This document shows, one piece after another, positions 51,860 through 61,638 of a DNA stretch of 64,000 nucleotides (position 1 is the first letter of the stretch; every line of letters starts with the position of its first letter). The position numbers and the translations under genes were made by a program. The stretch lies in NCBI GenBank assembly GCA_900472675.1, contig UCJA01000009.1:296551-360550 (forward strand), read 5' to 3'. The DNA comes from Hyphomicrobiales bacterium. GTDB lineage: Bacteria; Pseudomonadota; Alphaproteobacteria; Rhizobiales; Rhizobiaceae. The notes below the pieces were generated by a model. It had not been told where the DNA came from, did not search any database, and saw nothing but the letters and a program-made list of their open reading frames with translations.

Positions 51860-54800
51860 CTACTCCGCTGGAGAGAGAGCGGGCGCCGGCTCCGACCCAT
51901 GCTGGCGCAGGGGTCGGTTTCCAGTGAGCAGGCGCGCCAGCACATAAAACACCGGCGTCATGAAGATGCCGAAGAAGGTGACACCGATCATGCCGGAGAA
52001 CACCGCGATGCCCATGGCGGAGCGCATTTCCGCACCGGCACCCGTGGATATGACCAGCGGCACGACACCCATGATGAACGCCATCGACGTCATCAGGATC
52101 GGCCGCAGGCGAAGCCGGCTGGACTCGATCGCCGCCTCGATGGGTGTCCGCCCCTCGAACTCGAGTTCGCGGGCAAACTCCACGATCAGGATCGCGTTCT
52201 TCGCAGACAGGCCCACAAGCACCACCAGACCGATCTGGGTGAAGATGTTGTTGTCACCGCCTGTCAGCCAGACGCCCGTCAACGCTGCCAGCACACCCAT
52301 CGGCACGATCATGATGATCGCCAGCGGCAGGGTCAGGCTCTCGTATTGGGCCGCCAGCACCAGGAACACCAGCAGCAGCGCAAGCGGGAAGACGATGACG
52401 CTCGAGTTGCCGGCAAGGATCTGCTGGTAGGTCAGGTCCGTCCATTCGAACTCGATGCCCGGGGGCAGCGTCTCGGCGAGGATCTTCTCGATCGCGGCCT
52501 GCGCCTGGCCCGACGAGAAGCCGGGTGCCGGGCTGCCGTTGATGTCTGCAGCAAGGAAGCCGTTGTATCGGTTGGTCCGTTCGGGACCGGTCGATGCGCC
52601 CACCTTGAGGAGAGCCGACAGCGGGATCATCTGCCCGGATGCCGAGCGCACCTTCAGCCGCCCGATGTCTTCCGGCTCCGCCCGGAACTGGGCGTCCGCC
52701 TGGACACGCACGCTGTAGGTGCGGCCGAAGGCGTTGAAGTCGTTGACATAGAGCGAGCCGAGATAGATCTGCAGCGTCTGGAAGACATCCGTGACCGAAA
52801 CCCCCAGCTGTTCAGCCTTGGAGCGGTCGATATCGGCAAACAGCTGCGGCACGTTGACCTGGAAGCTCGAGAAGATGCCGGTCAGCTCCGGCGTCTGGTA
52901 GGCCTTGGCGATAACCGCCTTGGCCGCCTCGTCGAGGGCCTGGTTGCCCAGGCCGGCGCGGTCCTCGATCTGCAGCTTGAAGCCGCCCGTCGTGCCCAGT
53001 CCGTTGACCGGTGGCGGCGGGAACATGGCAATGAAGGCATCCTGGATTACGCCGAACTTCTGGTTCAGTGCAACCGCAATCGCTCCGCCCGACAGTTCCG
53101 CGCCCTTGCGCTCCTCGAAATCCTTGAGCGTCACGAAGACGATGCCGGCATTCGAGGAGTTGGTGAAGCCGTTGATCGACAGGCCCGGGAAGGCGATGGC
53201 ATTGGCCACACCCGGCTGCGCAAGCGCGATATCCGTCATCCGCTTGATCACGTCTTCGGTGCGGTCAAGGCTGGCCGCATCCGGCAACTGGGCAAAGCCG
53301 ATCAGGTACTGCTTGTCCTGCGACGGCACGAAGCCGCCGGGAACGGTGTTGAACAGCTGATAGGTGGCGCCCACCAGAAGCAGATAGATCACCATGACGA
53401 CGCTCTTGCGCGACAGAAGCCCACCCACGCCCTTGCTGTAGGAGCGCGAACCGGCACCGAACACGCGGTTGAAGCCACGGAAGAACCAGCCGAAGATCGC
53501 ATCCATCAGTCGCGTCAGCCAGTCCTTCTTGGCGTCGTGGCCCTTGAGGAGCAGCGCTGCCAGTGCCGGCGAAAGCGTCAGCGAATTCAGAGCCGAGATG
53601 ACGGTCGAAATCGCGATCGTCAGCGCAAACTGCCGGTAGAACTGGCCCGACAGCCCCGAGATGAAGGCGAGCGGCACAAACACCGCGACCAGCACCAGGG
53701 CAATGGCAACGATCGGGCCCGAGACTTCGCGCATCGCCTTGTAGGTCGCCTCCCGCGGCGACAGTCCCATCTCGATATTGCGCTCGACGTTTTCCACCAC
53801 AACGATGGCGTCGTCGACGACGATGCCGATCGCCAGCACGAGCCCGAACAGGCTGAGCGCGTTGATGGAGAAGCCAAGGACATACATGACCGCGAAGGTG
53901 CCGATGATGGATACCGGAACGGCAATCAGCGGAATGATCGAGGCGCGCCAGGTCTGCAGGAACAGGATGACCACGAGCACGACGAGCGTGATGGCTTCCA
54001 GCAGTGTATCGATGACCTTTTCGATCGACGACCGCACGAACTTGGTGGTGTCGTAGGCGATCTCGAATTTCACCCCGGCAGGCATGCCGAGCTGCAGTTC
54101 GTCCATCGTCGCGCGGACGTTATCGGCAATTTCGATGGCGTTCGAACCGGGCGCCTGAAGCACCGCGACCGCAACCGCCGGCTTGCCGTCGAGCAGGGAA
54201 CGCAGCGTATAGTCTGCGGCGCCGAGCTCGATCCGGCCAACGTCGCGCAATCGGGTGATTTCGCCGCTGGTGCCGGTCTTGACGATGATGTTGCCGAACT
54301 CCTCGGGCGTCCGCAGGCGACCCTGGACGTTGACGTTGAGCTGCACATCGACCCCCGGCCGGCTGGGCGATGCGCCGACGATGCCGGCGGCTGCCTGGAC
54401 GTTCTGCGAGCTGATGGCGCTGCTGATGTCACTGGCCGAAAGATTATGCTCGGCCGCCTTCTGCGGGTCGATCCAGATCCGCATGGAATAGTCGCCGGCG
54501 CCGAACACCTGAACCTGGCCAACACCTTCTAGCCGCGCAAGGCGATCCTTGATGTTGAGCGTCGCATAGTTGCGCAGGTAGGTGATGTCGGAATTGCCGT
54601 CGGTCGACACCAGGTTCACGACCATGATGAAGTCGGGCGAGCTCTTGACGGTGGTGATGCCGAGCGAACGCACTTCCGCCGGCAGGCGGGGCTCAGCCTG
54701 CCCGACGCGGTTCTGCACCAGTTGCTGCGCCTTGTCGGGATCCGTCCCGAGCTTGAACGTCACCGTCACATTCAGCGAACCGTCGGAGGTCGCCTGGCTG

Positions 54801-55042
54801 GACATGTAAAGCATGCCCTCGACGCCGTTGATCTGCTCCTCGAGAGGCGTTGCCACCGTCTCGGCGATGACGCTGGGGCTGGCGCCCGGATAGGTCGCAT
54901 GCACCACGATCGATGGCGGCACGACGTTGGGATATTCGGAAATCGGCAGTGATCGCAGGCCGATCAGGCCCGCCACCACGATGAGCACCGACAGCACGCC
55001 CGCAAACACGGGACGGTCGATGAAAAAACGGGAAAAATTCAT
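51860..55042 (-). CDS. RND efflux pump inner-membrane transporter (HAE1, AcrB/MexB-like)
   Basis: The 1060-aa proton-driven antiporter has twelve membrane helices and two large periplasmic loops. The motifs FFIDRPVFAGVLSVLIVVAG at the N-terminus, VVDDAIVVVENVERN with the paired Asp of TM4 (GIVVDDAI) and LVVLVGLSAKNAILIVEFA are characteristic. Length fits HAE1 multidrug pumps. It is in an operon with the adaptor gene upstream. An outer-membrane channel gene is not present in the window, so TolC-type protein must come from elsewhere. Confidence 0.95.
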   Translation of the reverse strand: MNFSRFFIDRPVFAGVLSVLIVVAGLIGLRSLPISEYPNVVPPSIVVHATYPGASPSVIAETVATPLEEQINGVEGMLYMSSQATSDGSLNVTVTFKLGTDPDKAQQLVQNRVGQAEPRLPAEVRSLGITTVKSSPDFIMVVNLVSTDGNSDITYLRNYATLNIKDRLARLEGVGQVQVFGAGDYSMRIWIDPQKAAEHNLSASDISSAISSQNVQAAAGIVGASPSRPGVDVQLNVNVQGRLRTPEEFGNIIVKTGTSGEITRLRDVGRIELGAADYTLRSLLDGKPAVAVAVLQAPGSNAIEIADNVRATMDELQLGMPAGVKFEIAYDTTKFVRSSIEKVIDTLLEAITLVVLVVILFLQTWRASIIPLIAVPVSIIGTFAVMYVLGFSINALSLFGLVLAIGIVVDDAIVVVENVERNIEMGLSPREATYKAMREVSGPIVAIALVLVAVFVPLAFISGLSGQFYRQFALTIAISTVISALNSLTLSPALAALLLKGHDAKKDWLTRLMDAIFGWFFRGFNRVFGAGSRSYSKGVGGLLSRKSVVMVIYLLLVGATYQLFNTVPGGFVPSQDKQYLIGFAQLPDAASLDRTEDVIKRMTDIALAQPGVANAIAFPGLSINGFTNSSNAGIVFVTLKDFEERKGAELSGGAIAVALNQKFGVIQDAFIAMFPPPPVNGLGTTGGFKLQIEDRAGLGNQALDEAAKAVIAKAYQTPELTGIFSSFQVNVPQLFADIDRSKAEQLGVSVTDVFQTLQIYLGSLYVNDFNAFGRTYSVRVQADAQFRAEPEDIGRLKVRSASGQMIPLSALLKVGASTGPERTNRYNGFLAADINGSPAPGFSSGQAQAAIEKILAETLPPGIEFEWTDLTYQQILAGNSSVIVFPLALLLVFLVLAAQYESLTLPLAIIMIVPMGVLAALTGVWLTGGDNNIFTQIGLVVLVGLSAKNAILIVEFARELEFEGRTPIEAAIESSRLRLRPILMTSMAFIMGVVPLVISTGAGAEMRSAMGIAVFSGMIGVTFFGIFMTPVFYVLARLLTGNRPLRQHGSEPAPALSPAE

Positions 55043-55088
55043 GTCAGAACCCTCTCTCCAGGGATGAACAGGACACGCGCCTCACCTT

Positions 55089-55112
55089 GCCCGCAGTGCG
55101 ACGACTGCGGGC
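55089..55112 (-). terminator. Intercistronic hairpin between adaptor and pump genes
   Basis: GCCCGCAGT and ACTGCGGGC form a perfect 9-bp stem around 6 nt, in the 120-bp gap between adaptor and pump. No U-tract is evident, so it may tune the adaptor:pump ratio or stabilise mRNA. Confidence 0.5.
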
Positions 55113-55162
55113 GGCGGGAAGGCTCCTGTTCGGGCCGGCAGATCTTGGCCGGCCGATGAATG

Positions 55163-56341
55163 CTACTTGTTGGCGATTTTTGCTTCGTCCTGCGGCGCAA
55201 CGACCGCGCCGGGGCGAATGCGCTGGAGGCCGTTCACCACGATCCGGTCTCCGCTGTTCAGGCCCGCTTCCACAACGCGCATGCCGTCCAGCGATGAACC
55301 AAGCTGCACCTGGCGGGACGAAACCTTGTTCTCACCGTCCACCACGAACACGAACTTCTTATCCTGGTCGGTGCCGATTGCCTTCTCGCTCACGAGAACC
55401 CGCTCGACCTCCTTGGGCTGTCCGAGGCGCACCCGGACGAACTGGCCCGGAATAAGCGTACCGCCCGGGTTGCCGAAGACGGCCCGAACCCGGATCGTGC
55501 CGCTGGCGGCATTGACTTCATTATCCACCAGCTGGAGCTTGCCGCGAATGGCGGCTTGGCCTGAAAGCGTCGTCACCTCCACCGGCACCTGGTCGAGAGC
55601 AGCAGCGCCCTTGTCGGCGGGCAGTTCTGCCAGGATGCGGCTCACGAATTCCTCGCTTGCATCGAAGCTGGCATAGATCGGATCGACCGAGACCAGCGTC
55701 GTCAGCGACACCGAGGCCGAACCGGCCGCCACAAGGTTGCCGACCGTGACCTCGATCCGACCGACACGACCGGAGATCGGAGCGTGGATCTGCGTATAGT
55801 CGAGGTTGAGCTGCGCAACCTTGAGTGCCGCCTTGGCCGACTGGACGCCGGCCAGCGCCTCGCTGCGGGCGCTCTGCCGCTGGTCGACATCGGCCTGGGC
55901 GATCGTGCTCTTTGCAAACAGTGTCTTGCCGCGTTCAAGTTCCGTATTGGCGAGTGCAAGCTTGGCTTCCGCCGAGGCGACCTGCCCTTCCGCTTCTGCA
56001 ACGGCGGCCTGGTAGGGCTCCGGATCGATCGTCACCAGAAGGTCGCCTGCCTTGACCAGCCCGCCCTCGCGGAAATGCACCGACTGGATGGCACCTGCCA
56101 CGCGGGGGCGGACCTGCACCCGGTCGACAGCCTCTAGGCGGCCGGAAAACTCCTGCCAGGTGGTGATCTTGTGCGGCTCGACGGTTACCACCGTCACCGG
56201 CGCAGCCGGCGGTGGTGCGCTGGCAGTGGCCGGTGCAGCCGTCGCACCGGTCGGCAGGTCCAGATAGAGCGAGGCGCCCGCGATCAGCGCAGCAGTCCCG
56301 ATTCCAGTGCCCAGCAGGGCCCAGTTCTTCAATTTCGACAT
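55163..56341 (-). CDS. RND efflux periplasmic adaptor (membrane fusion protein)
   Basis: The 392-aa protein has an N-terminal anchor (WALLGTGIGTAALIAGASLYL), then a Pro/Ala linker, a barrel-sandwich domain (VRPRVAGAIQSVHFREGGLVKAGDLLVTIDPEPY), an alpha-helical hairpin (about residues 110-165), the TQIHAPISGRVGR segment and a membrane-proximal domain. It bridges the pump to an outer-membrane channel. The ATG at 56341 has CGGAG upstream. Located between a hydrolase-like gene and the pump gene. Confidence 0.93.
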   Translation of the reverse strand: MSKLKNWALLGTGIGTAALIAGASLYLDLPTGATAAPATASAPPPAAPVTVVTVEPHKITTWQEFSGRLEAVDRVQVRPRVAGAIQSVHFREGGLVKAGDLLVTIDPEPYQAAVAEAEGQVASAEAKLALANTELERGKTLFAKSTIAQADVDQRQSARSEALAGVQSAKAALKVAQLNLDYTQIHAPISGRVGRIEVTVGNLVAAGSASVSLTTLVSVDPIYASFDASEEFVSRILAELPADKGAAALDQVPVEVTTLSGQAAIRGKLQLVDNEVNAASGTIRVRAVFGNPGGTLIPGQFVRVRLGQPKEVERVLVSEKAIGTDQDKKFVFVVDGENKVSSRQVQLGSSLDGMRVVEAGLNSGDRIVVNGLQRIRPGAVVAPQDEAKIANK

Positions 56342-56402
56342 GACTTTAATCTCCGGGCGGCACTCTTGGGATCTGCCGCCAACTTCACGTACCAAGGATG
56401 AT

Positions 56403-57215
56403 CTACACACTTAACTCGCGAACGAATTCGCTGAATTCATTACAGAATTCTGGCAACCACAAACCACCGTCCTGGTCCCCCTTGCCCCGATAGATACCCG
56501 TCCAGCCTTGGCCGGACGGGAAGATTTTCTGGCGGACATGAACGCCTGCCCCGCTCATTCGCCCCGCGTAGTCGACGACCTCGTCCCTTAGCGGGTCATC
56601 GTCGGATGTCACCACCAGAGCCGGCGCGACACCCGATAGCCTCGAACAGAGACAGGGCGCCGCATAAGGATGGCGGGAATCGAAGAACGATCCCAGATAG
56701 TGGCTCCATCCGTCCGACCAGCGCTGCCGCATGCCGATATCGTCGGCCTTGCGACGGATCGATTCCGAGGTCATCTCGGGGTCGATCATGGGAGACAGGA
56801 GAACCTGTCCGTCCAGTTCACCCGGCATCCGGTCGCGCGCTTTCAGCGCAACCCCTGCCGCGACATTTCCGCCGGCCTCATCACCGGCGATGATCAGCAG
56901 CGATTTCGCGCTGCCGAATTGCTTGCGCCGGCTGCTGAGGCAGTCGAGCGCCTGGAAGGCGCATTCCATCGCCTTGGGAAAGACATTGGCGGAAACGCTG
57001 CTGTAGTCTGCCTCGAGTACCACGGCGCCCGTATCGGCCAGGGCCTTGGCAACGCTCCGCTCGCCCGAAAGGCGCTGCTCGTCCAGGAAGGCACCGCCTC
57101 TGAGGTAGAGCACCAGTGCCGGAACCTTGCAGCGCTTCGTCCCTTCGTAGACACGCATCGGAAGCGGTGGCTTGGTGGAACAACCGAATTCGACATTTTC
57201 CCACTGAGCAGACAT
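56403..57215 (-). CDS. Alpha/beta-hydrolase-fold protein lacking the catalytic serine
   Basis: The 270-aa protein resembles hormone-sensitive-lipase-type esterases. The oxyanion segment is RGGAF (usual HGGGF, about residues 39-43), and the nucleophile elbow reads GDEAGG (residues 111-116), so Glu replaces the catalytic Ser. The usual C-terminal His motif is also not apparent (FPSGQGW). It is probably not an active esterase and may bind a ligand. The start at 57215 has AGGA 6 nt upstream. It is the first gene of the RND efflux operon and is divergent from a LysR gene. Confidence 0.75.
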   Translation of the reverse strand: MSAQWENVEFGCSTKPPLPMRVYEGTKRCKVPALVLYLRGGAFLDEQRLSGERSVAKALADTGAVVLEADYSSVSANVFPKAMECAFQALDCLSSRRKQFGSAKSLLIIAGDEAGGNVAAGVALKARDRMPGELDGQVLLSPMIDPEMTSESIRRKADDIGMRQRWSDGWSHYLGSFFDSRHPYAAPCLCSRLSGVAPALVVTSDDDPLRDEVVDYAGRMSGAGVHVRQKIFPSGQGWTGIYRGKGDQDGGLWLPEFCNEFSEFVRELSV

Positions 57216-57375
57216 TGGCATTCCTGACCGGCAACCACCCTCATCATGAAGACGCTTGCCCCTTTCGTTCGACATGATATTATTATTCGGAGAACAACCT
57301 ACTAGCCACCCGATACCGGCAACACTGTTCCAAAATGCGGGATAATGTTGCAACGCACCAATGGGCGAGGATTTC

Positions 57376-58314
57376 ATGGATCAACTTTCAGCAATGCGTG
57401 CCTTTGTCCGCGTGGTGGAGACAGGCAATTTTACCCGGGCGGCAGCCAGCCTGAACATCCCGAAGACCACCGTCACAAACATGGTGCAGGGGCTGGAGGC
57501 ACACCTCAACACGACCCTCCTCAACCGCACCACCCGGCGCGTGATGGTGACCACCGATGGCGCGCTCTACTACGAGCGGGCCATGCAGATCCTCGGCGAA
57601 GTCGATGAGCTGGACAGCAGCATTTCCAATTCCCAGCTGCAACCTCAGGGGCGCCTGCGGGTGGAGATGGCAGGTGCCTTTGCCGACCTCCTGGTCATCC
57701 CTGCCCTTTGCGACTTCTACAAGCGCTATCCGCAGATCCAGCTCGACATCGGTGTCGGCGACCGGCTTGTCGACTACATCGCTGAAAACGTCGACTGCGC
57801 CCTGCGCGCCGGCACCCCGAGCGACCAGTCGCTGATTGCCCGCAAGGTGGGTGAGCTTCCCATGAAGACCTATGCGTCACCCTATTACCTCAACAACTTT
57901 GGGACGCCCGCGCATCCGACCGAGCTTGAGCGCGACCACCACTCGATCGGCTACCTCAACGCACAAACAGGCCGGGTGATGAGCATGAAGTTCTGCAAGG
58001 GGGACGAGGAGTTCGAGATCAGCCCGCGGTATATGGTCTCTGTCAACGACGCGAGGTCCTATCTGAACGCCGCAGCCTCGGGCATGGGCATTGCCCAGGC
58101 GCCGCAGTTCATGGCGAAGGATGCGCTGGCACGGGGTGAGCTGGTCGAGATATTTCCGGAATGGAGTTGCGACCCGCTGCCGCTCTACATCGTCTACCCG
58201 CAGACACGCCATCTCAGCAACAAGGTCCGCGTCTTCGTCGACTGGCTGGTCAAGCGGGTGCAATCGCTTCGCACCGTCGAGCAGCAGGTGGAGACACTGC
58301 GAAAGGCCGGCTGA
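57376..58314 (+). CDS. LysR-type regulator, probable regulator of the RND operon
   Basis: The 312-aa protein has the LysR winged helix (MRAFVRVVETGNFTRAAASLNIPKTTVTNMVQGLE) and a C-terminal effector-binding domain. It belongs to the branch often called CrgA-like or D-malate-type LTTRs. The ATG at 57376 has GCGAGGA upstream. Divergent orientation to the hydrolase-like/efflux operon across 160 bp (57216-57375) is the classical LysR arrangement, so it is the likely regulator of that operon. Confidence 0.88.
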   Translation: MDQLSAMRAFVRVVETGNFTRAAASLNIPKTTVTNMVQGLEAHLNTTLLNRTTRRVMVTTDGALYYERAMQILGEVDELDSSISNSQLQPQGRLRVEMAGAFADLLVIPALCDFYKRYPQIQLDIGVGDRLVDYIAENVDCALRAGTPSDQSLIARKVGELPMKTYASPYYLNNFGTPAHPTELERDHHSIGYLNAQTGRVMSMKFCKGDEEFEISPRYMVSVNDARSYLNAAASGMGIAQAPQFMAKDALARGELVEIFPEWSCDPLPLYIVYPQTRHLSNKVRVFVDWLVKRVQSLRTVEQQVETLRKAG

Positions 58315-58431
58315 CGGTTCCGCCTCACATTTACTCGCTGAAGAACTGATGCTTCGCGCTATGAACTTATTCTGCCCCGCAGCACCCGATGCTAGGTTTG
58401 CGCGCATCGGTCATTGGGGAGGATGGCGCAC

Positions 58432-59613
58432 ATGACCCGTTGGGCACATGTCGCGGTGGCAGTTCTGGGCGGCATGGCAGCCGCCATGCATATCGGCAAG
58501 GTGCCCCCGGCCATTCCCTTGCTGCGCGCCGAGTTTGATATGAGCCTGGTGCAGGCGGGCTGGGTCATGGGTCTCGCAAGCGCGCTCGGGGCCGTTTCCG
58601 GCCTGATCATCGGACGCCTCACGGATCACCTAACGCACCGCTGGTCGATGGTGCTGGGGCTGGCGCTGGCCCTCGCCGGCAGCCTCATCGGCACCGCCTC
58701 CACCTCCGTTCCGTGGCTGATGGCAAGCCGTGTCATCGAAAGCTTCGGCATCATCGTGACTGTGGTGGCCGGCCCGGCGCTGGTGTCCTCTGCCGCCGCT
58801 CCGGGCAACAGGCAGGTGGCGCTCGGCATATGGGGGCTTTGGCTCCCGGTCGGGGTGGCCGCGATGATGCTGCTGTCACCTGCCCTGCTGCCGCTCTGGG
58901 GCTGGCGCAGCAGCTGGCTGGTCGCGTCCCTTGTAAGCCTGGTTCCTCTGATCGCCCTCGTTTTCCTGAAAATGCCGGCACCCCTTGCCACCTTGCGCCC
59001 CGTGCCGCTCCTCGCCGCCCTGAAGCTTACCGCCGCCCGCACCACCTCGTGGATCATCGCCGGGATCTTCCTCACCTACAGCGCCAGCTTCATGGCCGTC
59101 TTCGGTTTTCTGCCGACCCTGCTCACCGAAAGAATGCACCTTGGCCTCAACACGGCCTCGGTCCTTACCGCCTTCGCCGTGCTCGCCAATGCCGTCGGAA
59201 ATGTCCTCGGAGGTATTTTCGCCCGCCTCGGCGCACCGCGCTGGCTGTTGATCGCGCTCCCCTGTGTTCTGATGTCCGCAACGGCCCTGCTTGTCTTCGG
59301 AGACTCCCATTCGCTGGCGCTGCGCTACACCGCCTCCGTGCTATACGCGGTCAGTGGCGGGCTCTTGCCGGCAACCATCATGGGCGCTCTCCCGGTCTAT
59401 GCACCGCGCGGCGACCTGGTGGGCACTTTCAGTGGCTTTGTCATGCAGGGATCGAACATTGGCCAGTGTTTTGGCCCCATGCTTTTAGCGGTCATCGTGG
59501 CGAGCCACGGCTGGACAGCAGCGCCAGCCTATATCGCGGCGATGATGAGCCTGGGCTTGGCTCTGGCCCTGCGGCTGCGCCAGATCGAGAACCGGACCCA
59601 CGCCCTCGCCTGA
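58432..59613 (+). CDS. MFS transporter, CynX/NimT-like
   Basis: The 393-aa inner-membrane protein has 12 predicted helices and the MFS motif A-like loop (GLIIGRLTDHLTHRWSMVLGL) between helices 2 and 3. It is close in length and layout to CynX/NimT transporters of small anions and drugs, but its substrate is not known. The start at 58432 has GGAGG at about 8 nt. The TTG at 58414 is less likely. Confidence 0.83.
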   Translation: MTRWAHVAVAVLGGMAAAMHIGKVPPAIPLLRAEFDMSLVQAGWVMGLASALGAVSGLIIGRLTDHLTHRWSMVLGLALALAGSLIGTASTSVPWLMASRVIESFGIIVTVVAGPALVSSAAAPGNRQVALGIWGLWLPVGVAAMMLLSPALLPLWGWRSSWLVASLVSLVPLIALVFLKMPAPLATLRPVPLLAALKLTAARTTSWIIAGIFLTYSASFMAVFGFLPTLLTERMHLGLNTASVLTAFAVLANAVGNVLGGIFARLGAPRWLLIALPCVLMSATALLVFGDSHSLALRYTASVLYAVSGGLLPATIMGALPVYAPRGDLVGTFSGFVMQGSNIGQCFGPMLLAVIVASHGWTAAPAYIAAMMSLGLALALRLRQIENRTHALA

Positions 59614-59632
59614 CCCTCAAGATGTGGTGGCG

Positions 59633-60337
59633 TCAGCCAAAGGGGGATTGGCAGGAGCGGCGCGCACTGCCGTCGAACGGCTGGTAGCTGTTGTCGTCCA
59701 GCCGGTAGGACCGGTAGCGACCAAGGCACCATTCTACATGGCTGCGCGCCTGGCCGGTCATCTGCATGCCCTGAGACGCATCGGCCGTCTCGCTGACGCT
59801 CTGTACAACGCCGTGGGCAAGATCGGCCGGATGGCCGGGTGCTACGGCGAGATTTGAAACGCTCTGCTGGATTCCGCTGACCGGCGATTCGCACGTCCGG
59901 CGCGGTCCGCTGAACGGCTGGTAGCTATTGTCCTCGACCCTGTAGGAGCGGTAGCGGGCAAAGCACCAGTCGGCCTGCGCCGAATCGACGGCCGTTCCGG
60001 ACTGGCCTGCATCTGCCAGATCCACGCTGCCGGCCTGATCCATGGTGGCAGACGCGCTCGTTTCCCCGTTGGCCTCGGCCGTGTCGGTCGCGGTCGGGGA
60101 GGTCGTCAAGTCCGAAGCCGGAACGGAGGCAACGACGGCAAGGCCCGGAATGCGCTCGTAAGCCTGCTGGGTGCCATCCACCCGAACCGGCGACGATGTC
60201 CATAGATCCGGCGTGTCGAGATGGGCGAATTGGTGTGGAGCCGGTTCCGCAATCACGAGAGCAGCCACGTAGACACAGGCCAGGAATGCGCCGACCACAC
60301 CCACCAAGCTTCCAAGGACCACCAAAAGCGACTTCAC
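59633..60337 (-). CDS. BA14K-like protein with two repeat units
   Basis: The 234-aa protein has one N-terminal membrane segment (SLLVVLGSLVGVVGAFLACVYVAALVI) and a low-complexity Ala/Thr/Ser region. Two copies of the BA14K-type motif follow, WCFARYRSYRVEDNSYQPF (middle) and WCLGRYRSYRLDDNSYQPF (C-terminus). BA14K proteins usually carry one unit and are immunogenic lectin-like surface proteins in Brucella. The start is a GTG at 60337 with ATGGAG upstream. Confidence 0.82.
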   Translation of the reverse strand: MKSLLVVLGSLVGVVGAFLACVYVAALVIAEPAPHQFAHLDTPDLWTSSPVRVDGTQQAYERIPGLAVVASVPASDLTTSPTATDTAEANGETSASATMDQAGSVDLADAGQSGTAVDSAQADWCFARYRSYRVEDNSYQPFSGPRRTCESPVSGIQQSVSNLAVAPGHPADLAHGVVQSVSETADASQGMQMTGQARSHVEWCLGRYRSYRLDDNSYQPFDGSARRSCQSPFG

Positions 60338-60631
60338 GACCGATCTCCATATCCGATTGAGGATCAGAATGCAGGTCTGGCCATAGAGTTCCGTGTTGCA
60401 GTGCAAAAGGTTAATATAGGCAAGGTGCTAAGGTGCAGATATGCCACAGCAATCACCGCGCCCTCTCACTGGTGAGGCCTGATTGCCATCCATGACCAGC
60501 GAACGGGGACGATTGGGGCCTGAGACGTCCGTTTCCGACGGGCCTCGCAATTGCAGTCAGGATGCCCTATATAGGCCTTACAGCGGACCTCGCCTGATTG
60601 CGACCCGCACAATTTCCAGGAGATCAACACC

Positions 60632-60784
60632 ATGTCCGATTCGAAAGGCGCGTCTGCGTCGCTCACACCTATTGCCGTGGCCAAGAAGTACCGGATCTCG
60701 GTTGAGGACGCGAAGGCCATTGTCGAGCAGCATGGTGACGACCCCAAGGCCGTCCATAAGGCTGCCCGGCGTATCGCAGCCTAA
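60632..60784 (+). CDS. Small DUF3606-like protein, 50 aa
   Basis: The protein reads MSDSKGASASLTPIAVAKKY and continues with ISVEDAKAIVEQHGDDPKAV and KAARRIAA, a helical pattern like the C-terminal half of DUF3606 proteins. CAGGAG lies at good spacing, and a strong terminator follows 38 nt after the stop. It is too short for usual gene callers but well supported by its signals. Confidence 0.75.
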   Translation: MSDSKGASASLTPIAVAKKYRISVEDAKAIVEQHGDDPKAVHKAARRIAA

Positions 60785-60822
60785 GGCTGCCGGCGTATCT
60801 AGCCTCGGCAATCAGTTTGAAT

Positions 60823-60853
60823 TCCCCGTACGCCCCGCGTGCGGGGATTTTTT
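60823..60853 (+). terminator. Rho-independent terminator after the DUF3606-like gene
   Basis: TCCCCGTACG and CGTGCGGGGA pair in a 10-bp stem with one G-U wobble around CCCCG. TTTTTT follows directly. Confidence 0.85.
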
Positions 60854-60952
60854 GTATGTGCGGTCCTGCAAATCCGCGCCCTTGAAAAATAAGTCTGATG
60901 CCGGTCCGGCCCTCGGCAGCTACCGCCCGCACCTCCCCTTCCAGGCTGCCCC

Positions 60953-61561
60953 ATGCTAGGGGACGCTCTCCAAGGCGATCGCAAACAAGGGAGCAAAGCG
61001 CTGGACCAGGAGCAAGATACACCGCCAGCGGATGCCCCCACCAAGCGCATGCTGTCCTGGGCGAAGAACTCGGCGATCTACCGACTTGGGCGTCGGATGC
61101 ATACGGAAAAGCAGCTCTACGACGCGATCGCCCGCAAGGCCCGCGAGAAGTTCGAGGGGATCGAGCCGGAGCATGTCACGGCCCTTGCCCAGTACGCTGT
61201 AAAATTCGCTTATGACAACGCCGCCCTGGATGATGTCGCGTTTGCGCAGATGAGCACGCGCAGCGGCATGCGAGGCGGCCGCTCCAAGCGCGCGATCGCA
61301 CAGAGACTGTCGCAGAAGGGCGTTGCTGCGGAAACCGTCGCTGCAGCCGTTAGCGAGGCGGACGACCTCTATGGCGCGATCGTCCTCGCGCGCAAACGCG
61401 CCTATGGTCCCTTCCGCAGGGTGGATCTCGACGACAAGAGGAAGGCCAAGGAAATGTCGGCCTTCGCAAGGGCTGGCTTCAGCTTCACCATCGGCAAGAC
61501 GGTCTTCTCCATGTCCCGCGAAGAGGCAGAAGAAACCCTGGCGGCACACCGCGAGGCCTGA
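60953..61561 (+). CDS. recX: RecX family regulatory protein
   Basis: The 202-aa protein has the all-helical RecX repeats (YRLGRRMHTEKQLYDAIARKA, RGGRSKRAIAQRLSQKGVA, DLYGAIVLARKRAYG and AFARAGFSFTIGKTVF). RecX caps or blocks RecA filaments. It is not adjacent to recA here. The start is the ATG at 60953, though the conserved part begins near MLSWAKNSAIYRL. Confidence 0.9.
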   Translation: MLGDALQGDRKQGSKALDQEQDTPPADAPTKRMLSWAKNSAIYRLGRRMHTEKQLYDAIARKAREKFEGIEPEHVTALAQYAVKFAYDNAALDDVAFAQMSTRSGMRGGRSKRAIAQRLSQKGVAAETVAAAVSEADDLYGAIVLARKRAYGPFRRVDLDDKRKAKEMSAFARAGFSFTIGKTVFSMSREEAEETLAAHREA

Positions 61562-61638
61562 CCGACCGGGTCATTTTCGACCACAGTCGTCTCTGCGAGG
61601 GCCTCGGTAATATCGTCCGGAAATTCGGAGGTAGAGCC

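Noticed and set aside
51899-54532. 877-codon open frame opposite the RND pump gene
   Set aside because: It is a reverse-frame shadow rich in Arg/His/Asp/Gln without domains. The minus-strand pump is unambiguous.
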